DNA from: Gemmatimonadota bacterium
Lineage (GTDB): Bacteria > Gemmatimonadota > Gemmatimonadetes > Longimicrobiales > Gaopeijiaceae
Direction: 5' to 3'
DNA length: 32,142 nt
Assembly (NCBI GenBank): GCA_009840215.1
Contig: VXOC01000261.1
Location: 1 to 32,142, forward strand
This document shows, piece after piece, positions 7,170-13,783 of this stretch. A program made the position numbers and the translations under genes. The notes under the pieces were generated by a model. It worked only from the letters and a program-made list of their open reading frames with translations. It did not search any database and was not told the DNA's origin. Numbering within the stretch: the first letter of the stretch is position 1; every line of letters starts with the position of its first letter.

Positions 7170-8255
7170 ATGAGTTCGTTTGGGTGCGCCGGGAGGGTCG
7201 GGATGGACAGTTGCCGACCGCTCGTGGCGGCGGTTTCGGCGTGCCTGGGCCTCGGTTCATTGGTGTTCGCCTTCGACCTGGCCGGCCAGGAGCCCGATCA
7301 GGAACCGGAGGTTGTCCGCATTACCGCACATGTTCGCGACGCGGACACGGACGGGGTGCTTCTCGGCGCGTTGATCGAGTTGTCGGGCCACGCTCGGAGG
7401 TACGTCACCGGCATGAACGGGCAGGCCTCCTTCGACATCCCGGTGGGCGACTATACCTTCACCGTGCACAAGGGCGGATACGCAACGGTGCTGGGCGGTT
7501 TCCGGGCGGTGTACAACGGCGACCTCACCGTCACGATGCATGAGCTGGGCGACGTCGACACAAGCATCTCCGAGCGGCTCCTGGTGCGGGTCGCGGAGTT
7601 CGGATCGGGGCGGCTGATCGAAGGAGCGGCCGTCTCGCTCACCGGAGGCCGGGCGCGGATGACGGACGGCGAGGGGTGGGTCGAGTTCACCAACCTGAGC
7701 GGGACGGCCGCCGAGGTCACCATAAGGAGCTTCGGCTACCTCGCGCGCACCCAGGCCATCCCGCTGCTCGAGGGGCGCACGACGGTCGTGGAGGTGGCGA
7801 TGGCGATCGACGCGGTGGTCCTCGCACCCCTCGAAGTGACCGCCGAGTCCCGGTTTTTGGAGCAACAGGGCGTCTACTGGCGGATCGACCGCGGCTGGCC
7901 CAGGAAGCTCCTGACCCGAAAGGAACTCATGGAGAAGTCCGTTCCGCGCCTGGCGGATGCATTCCGCGACCTCCCGGGGGTGCGGGTGGACTACTGGGGG
8001 CCGTTCGCCTTCCTCAAGACGCACACCGGATGTCCGATCCCCGTGTTCCTTGATGGGCGGCAGCTGGGGTCCAACATCACGGCGTTGAATTTCGCCGTGG
8101 GACTGAACATTGACGATATTGAGGCGGAGGAGGTGGAACTGGCCGAGTACTATGAGCCGGGCCGGGTGCCGGCGCGATTCGTGAAGCCGTCGGTGGACAA
8201 CTGCGGCGCCGTCCTGCTCTGGTCACGGGAGCGGGCCGGGAAGGGGGAGGGATGA
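7170..8255 (+). CDS. Secreted CarboxypepD_reg x2 plus TonB-plug-like protein, paralog 3 of 5
   Basis: 361 residues from ATG 7170 (GGAGG 5 bases upstream). An internal ATG at 7203 also has a good site (GGGAGG, 6 bases), so the true N-terminus is uncertain by 11 residues. The signal peptide ends near LAGQ. The domain order is the same as its neighbours: first regulatory domain (RRYVTGMNGQ, HKGGYATV), second (LLVRVAEFGSG, IEGAAVSL, FGYLARTQ), then plug-like (LAPLEVTAESRFL, GVYWRIDRG, LLTRKEL, LADAFRDLPGVRV, C288-PIPVFLDG, EEVELAEYYEPG, C345-GAVLLWSR). The stretch HELGDVDTSI through RLIEGAAV is almost identical to paralog 5, pointing to recent duplication or gene conversion between non-adjacent copies. 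The plug segment is about 11 residues longer between the cysteines than in paralogs 2 and 4. Confidence 0.87.
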   Translation: MSSFGCAGRVGMDSCRPLVAAVSACLGLGSLVFAFDLAGQEPDQEPEVVRITAHVRDADTDGVLLGALIELSGHARRYVTGMNGQASFDIPVGDYTFTVHKGGYATVLGGFRAVYNGDLTVTMHELGDVDTSISERLLVRVAEFGSGRLIEGAAVSLTGGRARMTDGEGWVEFTNLSGTAAEVTIRSFGYLARTQAIPLLEGRTTVVEVAMAIDAVVLAPLEVTAESRFLEQQGVYWRIDRGWPRKLLTRKELMEKSVPRLADAFRDLPGVRVDYWGPFAFLKTHTGCPIPVFLDGRQLGSNITALNFAVGLNIDDIEAEEVELAEYYEPGRVPARFVKPSVDNCGAVLLWSRERAGKGEG

Positions 8256-8307
8256 GCGCATGTATCACGAGCCGGGTGACCGCACCCGGAACAGGAGGTC
8301 GAAAACG

Positions 8308-9372
8308 ATGAGTCGCCAGACAGCACGATGGGAGGACGGGCGGGCCCCGAACGGTGGACGGACCATCCTCCTCTGGGTCGTCACTTCCCTGTCCGCCGGC
8401 TGGTTCGTACCCGAGCCGTCTCTGCGCGCCCAGGAACCTGGCCAGGAAGTGACGACGGTGCGCGTCACCTTGCAGTTGCGCGACGCGGAGGGCCAGGCAC
8501 CGCTGATGGGCGCTCTGGTCCGGGTGCCCGGCCAAGCCAGACCCTACATCACCGGTGTCGACGGGCAGGTCTCCTTCGACGTGCCGGTTGGGAACTGGGT
8601 CATCACGGTACGGAAGGGCGGATACACGACGCTGACCCACGAACTCGAGGTCGCGCAGCCGGAAGAGGTCACGCTCCAGCTCAAGAGGTTGGAGGAGGTG
8701 GAAGCCGGCCTCCCCGCGACGCTGCTGGTGCGGGTCCGGGAAGCGGAGTCGGGGCGGGCGATCGAGGGGGCGGCGGTCTCGCTGGTGGGAGGCGAGACCC
8801 GATTGACGGGCCGGAGCGGGAACGTCCAGTTCACGACCCTGTCCGGCGAGGCGCGGCTCAACGCGGAGATGATCGGCTATGCGGATCGGACCGAACCGAT
8901 CACCGTGCACTCGGACGGATTGACCGTCGTCGACCTGGTCATGGCGGTGGACGCGGTGGTCCTCCCGCCCATCGAGGTCCAGGTGCGCTCACAGTTCCTG
9001 CTGGCCAACGGCGTGTACCGGAGGATCGACAGCGGACAGGTGATGCGGCTGCTCACGAGAGAGGACCTCGAGAAGTTCCCCGTGAGCTTCCTGTCGGACG
9101 CGTTTTCAAATGTTCCGGGCGTGCGCGTGGACCGGCAGACCCTGGGCGACACCAAGCTCATGGGACCGGGCAGGGGGAACCCCGACGGTTGCGAGTTGAC
9201 CGTCTACGTGGACGGATTGCCCACGGAAATGAACATCGACGCCTTCTCGCCGGAGATGGTGGAGCTGGCCGAGGTCTACTGGGGGCTGCGCACCCCCATA
9301 CAGTACCGCGGTGTGAACGCGAGTAACTGTGGCGTCGTGTTGCTCTGGACGCGGCGGGGAGGCGGGGAGTAG
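8308..9372 (+). CDS. Secreted CarboxypepD_reg x2 plus TonB-plug-like protein, paralog 4 of 5
   Basis: 354 residues from ATG 8308, preferred over the upstream in-frame ATG at 8260 because AGGAGG (8293-8298) sits 9 bases before it. The signal peptide has a hydrophobic core ILLWVVTSLSAGWFV and ends near LRAQ. Two carboxypeptidase-regulatory domains (PYITGVDGQ, VRKGGYTTL; LLVRVREAESG, IEGAAVSL, GYADRTEP) are followed by the plug-like region: LPPIEVQVRS, GVYRRIDSG, LLTREDL, LSDAFSNVPGVRV, C295-ELTVYVDG, ELAEVYWGLRTPIQY and C341-GVVLLWTRRG at the end. Only these two cysteines occur. It resembles paralog 2 most in the plug part. The preceding gene ends 52 bases upstream. Confidence 0.88.
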   Translation: MSRQTARWEDGRAPNGGRTILLWVVTSLSAGWFVPEPSLRAQEPGQEVTTVRVTLQLRDAEGQAPLMGALVRVPGQARPYITGVDGQVSFDVPVGNWVITVRKGGYTTLTHELEVAQPEEVTLQLKRLEEVEAGLPATLLVRVREAESGRAIEGAAVSLVGGETRLTGRSGNVQFTTLSGEARLNAEMIGYADRTEPITVHSDGLTVVDLVMAVDAVVLPPIEVQVRSQFLLANGVYRRIDSGQVMRLLTREDLEKFPVSFLSDAFSNVPGVRVDRQTLGDTKLMGPGRGNPDGCELTVYVDGLPTEMNIDAFSPEMVELAEVYWGLRTPIQYRGVNASNCGVVLLWTRRGGGE

Positions 9373-9415
9373 GGTTTCGAGCCGGCCATTCGTACAGGGA
9401 GAAGGGAGACCGTCG

Positions 9416-10498
9416 ATGGTGACATGCGGCTCGGTGCGGGTCCGGGGATCGCGCCGCCGGGTGCGTTGCCCCGGTGCCGTGCCTGCGCTCATGGCCATGC
9501 TGTCCCTCTGCGCGTCACCGGGCGGTGTGGTGCGGGCCCAGGAACCGGAACGGCAGGCGGAGACGTTCGACGTGACCGTGCAGGTGCGCGACGCGGAGAG
9601 CGACGCCCCGTTGCTTGGAGCGCTGATCGAGCTGTCCGGCGTGTCCAGACGCCACGTCACGGGGGTGAGAGGAGAGGTCACCCTGGAGATCCCGGCGGGG
9701 TACTACACCTTTACCGCGCAAAAGGGCGGTTATGCGACGCTGCGAGGTGACTTCGGCGTGATCGGCCCGAGCGAGCTCACGGTCGTGATGCATGAACTGG
9801 GCGACGTCGATACGAGCATTCCCGGAAGGCTGCTGGTGCGGGTGGCCGAGTTCGGATCGGGGCGCCTGATCGAAGGGGCGGCGGTTGCGCTTTCCGAGAG
9901 GCAGGGGGGGCTCACCGACGGGAGCGGATGGGTCGAGTTCAGCGATGTGGACGGGCCGGTGGCCGAAGTCACCGTTGAGATGCTGGGCTACCGGAAGCGG
10001 ACCGAACCGGTAACGCTGCACGAGGGACGAACGACGGTTGTCGAAGTGGCGATGTCGATCGACGCCGTGGTGCTCGCGCCCCTCGAGGTGGAGGTGCGTT
10101 CAGGGTTCCTGGAGGCGCACGGCGTGTACTGGAGGATGGATCACGGTCATGCCATGCACGTCTTCGACAGCGAGGATCTCATCGAGCGCGGCGGCGTCCC
10201 CTACCTCACGCAGGCTTTCACAAGGATCCCGAATCTCCACGTGTTAGGCGATAGCATCCTCGGGCGTCGCCGATGCCGGATCGCAGTATACTGGGACGGA
10301 GTACCCACGGAATTTGGTGATCAGATCGTGAGACCCATCCCGGGGGGCCTGGACTTTCTCGCGCCGGAGGAGATCGAACTGGTCGAGATCTATACGGGCC
10401 TGCGGACGCCCTTGCGCTTCAGCCGGTGGCCGGGGGACAGCAACGACTGCGGCGCCATCGCCGTCTGGTCGAAGCGCCGCGCGGACCGGAGCCGTTAG
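9416..10498 (+). CDS. Secreted CarboxypepD_reg x2 plus TonB-plug-like protein, paralog 5 of 5
   Basis: 360 residues from ATG 9416 (GGGAG 7 bases upstream), 43 bases after paralog 4. The signal peptide ends near VRAQ. The regulatory domains are well conserved and nearly identical to paralog 3 over HELGDVDTSI to RLIEGAAV. The plug-like region has drifted: LTRE is replaced by FDSEDL, the PGVRV motif by IPNLHV, and ELAEVYWGL by ELVEIYTGL. The two cysteines (C287-RIAVYWDG and C345-GAIAVW) are kept and are the only ones in the mature chain. Retention of both cysteines despite drift suggests a structural disulfide. It is the last copy of the array; the next gene is a peroxiredoxin about 70 bases downstream. 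Confidence 0.86.
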   Translation: MVTCGSVRVRGSRRRVRCPGAVPALMAMLSLCASPGGVVRAQEPERQAETFDVTVQVRDAESDAPLLGALIELSGVSRRHVTGVRGEVTLEIPAGYYTFTAQKGGYATLRGDFGVIGPSELTVVMHELGDVDTSIPGRLLVRVAEFGSGRLIEGAAVALSERQGGLTDGSGWVEFSDVDGPVAEVTVEMLGYRKRTEPVTLHEGRTTVVEVAMSIDAVVLAPLEVEVRSGFLEAHGVYWRMDHGHAMHVFDSEDLIERGGVPYLTQAFTRIPNLHVLGDSILGRRRCRIAVYWDGVPTEFGDQIVRPIPGGLDFLAPEEIELVEIYTGLRTPLRFSRWPGDSNDCGAIAVWSKRRADRSR

Positions 10499-10560
10499 TT
10501 TTCGGGGGATCCAACGACCACGGCGACGACGCCGGCACATTCCCAAACACGCAACACAAT

Positions 10561-10565
10561 GGAGG
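10561..10565 (+). promoter_or_regulatory. Ribosome binding site deciding the peroxiredoxin start
   Basis: GGAGG lies 5 bases before a TTG codon at 10571. The only nearby in-frame ATG (10559) overlaps this GGAGG and has no binding site of its own, so TTG is the likelier initiator. Confidence 0.6.
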
Positions 10566-10570
10566 CAGCC

Positions 10571-11044
10571 TTGAGCGGGCTCGAAGCAGGAACCAACGCG
10601 CCGGATTTTTCCCTTCCGCGGGTGCTGGGCGAAGACCCGGTCACACTGTCCGAACACCGGGGTGAGCCGGTGGTGCTGATGTTCGTGCCGCTGGCGTTCA
10701 GCGGCGTCTGTACGAAGGAGTTCTGCCATGTGGCGGAGAACTGGGAGGTGTGGGGCGCGATGGGGGCGAAGGTCTACGGGATCAGCATCGACTCGCCGTT
10801 CGTCAACGTGAAGTGGGCGGAGGACATGGGGGTGCCGTTCCCGATCCTCTCCGACTTCAACAAGACGGCGGCGGCCGCGTACGGCGTGCTGCGCGAGGAG
10901 ATCGCGGGGTTGCGCGGCGTCGCCAACCGCTCGGTGTTCGTCGTGGACGCGGGCGGGCGAATCCGGTATGCGTGGGTGAGCAAGGACCCGCACGTGCTGC
11001 CTCCCTTCGACGAAGTCGTGAGTGCGGTGCGCGCGTTGTCGTAG
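10571..11044 (+). CDS. Peroxiredoxin (AhpC/TSA family, AhpE/Bcp-like)
   Basis: 157 residues if started at TTG 10571 (161 from ATG 10559). This is a thioredoxin-fold thiol peroxidase that reduces hydroperoxides. The conserved start APDFSLP is followed by the active-site block PLAFSGVCTKE, where Cys-47 is the peroxidatic cysteine (P-x3-S-x2-C, with Ser in place of the more usual Thr). A second cysteine, Cys-52, lies five residues on, as in Bcp-type atypical two-cysteine enzymes. GISIDSPF, PFPILSDF and the Arg in NRSVFVVD are also typical. There is no signal peptide, so it acts in the cytoplasm. It follows the plug-like array on the same strand and may be the last gene of that transcript, although its product acts in a different compartment. 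The gene end converges on the release-factor-like gene. Confidence 0.93.
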   Translation: MSGLEAGTNAPDFSLPRVLGEDPVTLSEHRGEPVVLMFVPLAFSGVCTKEFCHVAENWEVWGAMGAKVYGISIDSPFVNVKWAEDMGVPFPILSDFNKTAAAAYGVLREEIAGLRGVANRSVFVVDAGGRIRYAWVSKDPHVLPPFDEVVSAVRALS

Positions 11045-11065
11045 CAGTCTGTGAAATCGGCGGAT

Positions 11066-11094
11066 CCGGCCCAGGTCCTGGACATCCGGGCCGG
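11066..11094. terminator. Possible hairpin between convergent genes
   Basis: ccggccc (11066-11072) can pair with gggccgg (11088-11094) in the 60-base gap between the peroxiredoxin stop and the release-factor-like stop. There is no T-run on either side, so intrinsic termination is only a suggestion. Confidence 0.25.
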
Positions 11095-11104
11095 CCGGTT
11101 CCAG

Positions 11105-11509
11105 CTAGTCTTCCCGATCCGGGGTCGCCCGAAGGCGCTTGGTCCGCGAGCGGCGCTTCTTGTCCTCCAGCCGCCGCCGCTTCTCCCCCCGCGGCACCCG
11201 GGTGGGCACGCGCGCCTTTTGGGGGCGGTCCCTCGCTACAAGCTTCCGCCTCAGCCGCTCCAGCGCGTCCTCGCGGTTCCGGTGTTGCGACCGATGTTTC
11301 CGCGACACCACCACCAGCCCCGTCGGCCGGTGGGTCAGGCGGACTCCCGACTCGACCTTGTTCTGGTGCTGGCCGCCCTTTCCACCGCTCCGGAAGGTGT
11401 CCACGCGGCATTCGGCCAGCAGCCCGGGGCCCTCGAGGGGGCCGGCATCAGGCTTGCCGCCCGCATCCGCGGACGGGGCGGGGCCTTTTCGGGACGGCGC
11501 CTTGCTCAT
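11105..11509 (-). CDS. Peptide chain release factor-like protein (GGQ, ribosome rescue type)
   Basis: 134 residues. The core is the class I release-factor catalytic domain with the segment [20 protein letters not shown], in which Gly-45/Gly-46/Gln-47 form the GGQ motif that promotes peptidyl-tRNA hydrolysis in the ribosome. Codon-recognition domains are absent, and the C-terminus is a strongly basic tail ([19 protein letters not shown]). This is the layout of ArfB/YaeJ-type rescue factors, whose basic tail sits in the empty mRNA channel of stalled ribosomes. The sequence after GGQ ([13 protein letters not shown]) is closer to the stand-alone release-factor-like branch than to ArfB itself, so the exact role is inferred. 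The N-terminal 30 residues are Pro/Gly/Ala rich and probably disordered. The gene is divergent from the AI-2E family gene. Confidence 0.88.
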   Translation of the reverse strand: MSKAPSRKGPAPSADAGGKPDAGPLEGPGLLAECRVDTFRSGGKGGQHQNKVESGVRLTHRPTGLVVVSRKHRSQHRNREDALERLRRKLVARDRPQKARVPTRVPRGEKRRRLEDKKRRSRTKRLRATPDRED

Positions 11510-11550
11510 AGACTCAAGATCAACTCTGAGGGAGAGCGTTCGCTACTGAG

Positions 11551-12663
11551 GTGATGTTTTTCGATCAACAGGACAAGACTCCGGGTCTTCGTTTCCTCTT
11601 CACACTCGCGGTAGGGGTCATTCTGATCCAGGGCTTGCGCTTCGCGGAGCCCATCGTGCTGCCGGTGGCGCTGGCGGGTTTCCTCGCGGTGATCTGTCTT
11701 CCGATCGTGCTCTGGATGAAGAGCAAGCGAGTCCCGGTCTTCGTGGCCGTACCCGTGACCGTGCTGGCCGTGGCCGGTGTGTTCGGCCTGCTGATCGTGT
11801 TGGGAACCCAGCAGTTGACCGGTCTGCAGGCACGCCTGGTCGAACAGGGCGAGGCGATCCGGCCGGCGCTGGACGGATGGATGGACGAGATCGCGGCGCG
11901 CTTTACCCTCCTGGACGCGGAGGAGCTCAGAGCGACCGTGTGGGGCCTGTTCGACCTGTCCAGGCTGGCGTCCATGGCGGCGGGAGTCACCACATGGGCG
12001 CTATCCTTCGTGTCGAGCACCTTTCTGGTCTTCCTCATCCTGGCCTTCGCGCTCGGCGAGGCCGTGGTCTTTCCGCAGAAGCTGGGGGTCATCGCGGGTG
12101 ATGCGGTCGCGTCCAACGAGCGCCTGACCGCGATCGTCGACGAAGTCCAGGGGTACCTCGTAATCAAGACACTGGTCAGTCTCACCACCGGCATGCTGCT
12201 CGGTCTGTGGACCTGGGCGATGGGCCTTGAACACTGGCTCCTCCTCGGCCTCATCGCCTTCGTTCTGAACTACATCCCCACAATCGGGTCGGTCCTCGCC
12301 TCGGTGCCCGCGCTGGCGCTGGCGCTCATCCAGATCGATCCCTTGAGCGGTGCCTTCGTGGGTGTCGACATTCAACACGCCGTGATCGTGAGCCTGGGAT
12401 ACATGGCCGTCAACATCCTCTTCGGGAACTGGCTCGAGCCGACCCTCATGGGGCGCCGGCTGGGACTGTCGACGCTGGTCGTGGTGCTCTCGCTGGTCTT
12501 CTGGGGATGGCTCTGGGGACCGGTGGGGGCGGTGCTTTCGGTCCCCCTCACCATGGTGGTGAAGATCATGCTGGAGAATACAAAGGACCTTCAGTGGGTG
12601 GCGGTGCTGCTGGGCAAGGCGCCTCCGCCGGAGCCTCCGGCAACCGGAAGGAGTCCATCGTGA
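11551..12663 (+). CDS. AI-2E family transporter (PerM/UPF0118-like membrane protein)
   Basis: 370 residues read from GTG 11551; the adjacent ATG at 11554 is an equally possible start, and no ribosome binding site decides. About seven to eight hydrophobic segments are visible: two near the N-terminus (residues about 13-55), one at 63-85, then after a soluble stretch (about 90-130) several more to about 345. Family signatures are the VLNYIPTIGSVLAS-type loop and the C-terminal GNWLEPTLMGRRLGLSTLVVVLSL and WGPVGAVLSVPL blocks. Members include AI-2 exporter TqsA and Na+/H+ antiporters, so the substrate cannot be named from sequence. The stop codon overlaps the start of the next gene (TGATG), implying translational coupling. 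Confidence 0.92.
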   Translation: MMFFDQQDKTPGLRFLFTLAVGVILIQGLRFAEPIVLPVALAGFLAVICLPIVLWMKSKRVPVFVAVPVTVLAVAGVFGLLIVLGTQQLTGLQARLVEQGEAIRPALDGWMDEIAARFTLLDAEELRATVWGLFDLSRLASMAAGVTTWALSFVSSTFLVFLILAFALGEAVVFPQKLGVIAGDAVASNERLTAIVDEVQGYLVIKTLVSLTTGMLLGLWTWAMGLEHWLLLGLIAFVLNYIPTIGSVLASVPALALALIQIDPLSGAFVGVDIQHAVIVSLGYMAVNILFGNWLEPTLMGRRLGLSTLVVVLSLVFWGWLWGPVGAVLSVPLTMVVKIMLENTKDLQWVAVLLGKAPPPEPPATGRSPS

Positions 12664-13193
12664 TGATGACGAGGAGCCCGGGGGGAAGGCCCTCCCCCCA
12701 TCGGGGTGACGCCGGTCTGGAGGACTTTCCCGGAAGCGCCAGGATCTGGATCTTCGGCACGGATCGCGCACTCGAGGCGCGGGAGGCCGAGGACCTGCTC
12801 GGGTCGGTCGACGAATTCCTGCAGGCGTGGGCCGCGCACGGCGTCCCGCTGCGGGCGGCCCGAACCTGGCGGCACGGACGTTTCCTCATCGTCGCCGTGG
12901 ATATGGAACGGGTGCCGCCTTCGGGATGTTCCATCGACTCGCTGGTTCATGTGCTGCGGGATCTGGAGGGCCGGCTGGGGGCGCGTTTTCTGGGGAACGA
13001 GGCGGTGTGGTACCGGGACGAAGGCGGGGTCATCCAGCGGGCGTCGCGTCCGGAGTTTCGCGAACTGGCGCGGCGGGGCGGCGTGACACCACACTCCGTG
13101 GTCTTCGACAACTCCATCACGGCGCTCTCCGAGTTGCGCGCGGGTCGCTGGGAAGGGCCCGCCTCGGAGCGCTGGCATGCGGCCCTCTTTTGA
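12663..13193 (+). CDS. Conserved protein of the family mislabelled 'ABC transporter ATPase'
   Basis: 176 residues from the ATG at 12663, which overlaps the AI-2E gene stop as TGATG; GGAAGGAG lies 9 bases upstream. It matches my recollection of a small family widespread in Bacteroidetes: a start with RIWIFGTDR, a QAWAAHG block, RFLIVAVD followed by SGCSIDSLVHVLRDLE (Ser-Gly-Cys-Ser-Ile-Asp at 87-92), then VWYRDE and a late VVFDNSI motif. Databases often call these ABC transporter ATPases, but there is no Walker A, Walker B or ABC signature, so that name is wrong. No function is known to me. The conserved GCSID core with a Cys suggests a possible active or binding site. Coupling to the AI-2E membrane protein suggests a shared role. 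Confidence 0.8.
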   Translation: MMTRSPGGRPSPHRGDAGLEDFPGSARIWIFGTDRALEAREAEDLLGSVDEFLQAWAAHGVPLRAARTWRHGRFLIVAVDMERVPPSGCSIDSLVHVLRDLEGRLGARFLGNEAVWYRDEGGVIQRASRPEFRELARRGGVTPHSVVFDNSITALSELRAGRWEGPASERWHAALF

Positions 13194-13274
13194 CCGGCAG
13201 CCTCGTCTCGCCTCGCGCCAGTCCGGCCCCTCACCCCCGGCCGCGGATTCGTCCACGCACCGCCGGCAACAAAA

Positions 13275-13309
13275 GAAGAGGCCGGCGGTTCAACCCCGCC
13301 GGCCTCTTC
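13275..13309 (-). terminator. Intrinsic terminator of the cold-shock gene
   Basis: A perfect 14-bp stem (gaagaggccggcgg at 13275-13288 with its complement at 13296-13309) and a 7-base loop. Read on the minus strand it is followed at once by TTTTGTT. It lies 40 bases beyond the cold-shock stop, and on the other side 80 bases beyond the stop of the coupled AI-2E operon. Confidence 0.88.
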
Positions 13310-13349
13310 ACGTGATGGGTACGAAGCGGATGCTTCGCGAGTGGCTACT

Positions 13350-13562
13350 TCAGTTTCCCACGCGGATCACGTTCTCCGCTGCGGGTCCCTTGGGACCGTT
13401 GACCATGTCGAACTCGACCTGGTCGCCCTCGGCGAGGCTCCGGAAGCCCTCGCCCTCGATGGCCGAATAGTGAACGAAACAATCCCGCTCACCGGCCGTG
13501 GGGCTGATGAAACCGAATCCCTTGGCGTCATTGAACCACTTGACGGTTCCCGTGGTCCGCAT
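13350..13562 (-). CDS. csp: Cold-shock protein (CspA family)
   Basis: 70 residues from ATG 13562; AAGGAG lies 6 bases upstream on the minus strand, so the longer reading frame upstream is not used. This is a single cold-shock domain with RNP1 (KGFGFI, residues 14-19) and RNP2 (CFVHYSAI, residues 28-35). It binds single-stranded RNA or DNA and acts as an RNA chaperone in the cytoplasm. The opening [15 protein letters not shown] and closing AENVIRV are typical. The RNP2 Cys replaces the usual Val or Ile, a small oddity. A possible -10 element (TATAGT, 13592-13587) lies upstream and a strong terminator downstream, so this is a monocistronic gene. It is divergent from the efflux operon. Confidence 0.97.
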   Translation of the reverse strand: MRTTGTVKWFNDAKGFGFISPTAGERDCFVHYSAIEGEGFRSLAEGDQVEFDMVNGPKGPAAENVIRVGN

Positions 13563-13586
13563 CCTCTGCTCCTTCAGGTAAGCTGT

Positions 13587-13592
13587 ACTATA
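13587..13592 (-). promoter_or_regulatory. Likely -10 box of the cold-shock gene
   Basis: TATAGT on the minus strand ends 24 bases before the cold-shock ATG. No good TTGACA-like -35 is present at 16-18 bases; the sequence there is GTCGCA, within a small cgtcgc/gcgacg hairpin. The -10 is the only convincing part. Confidence 0.45.
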
Positions 13593-13783
13593 CTCCGGCC
13601 GTCGCCATTTGCGACGACCGTCCGGCGGCACGTTGCGAGAGCGCAACACGCCACCGACTACATGTGTCTGACCCTATGTGAAGGTGCAGAATCAGTCAAG
13701 GACTTCGAGAGGCATTCAACGAAGTTCCGGCGGCGGGTGTCCCGGTTTCTGGCAATACTCTCGGGAAAGGGCAAGTTGTTGGT

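Noticed and set aside
5018-10498. Full TonB-dependent receptors broken by frameshift
   Set aside because: All five end at the same structural point with proper stops, the next gene follows at once, and no barrel-like sequence exists in any frame between them.
12663-13193. ABC transporter ATPase
   Set aside because: The homologous family often bears this label, but Walker A, Walker B and signature motifs are absent.
13650-13783. Remnant of a TetR-type regulator before the efflux operon
   Set aside because: The short frame here shows no helix-turn-helix pattern and could not be aligned by eye with any regulator.
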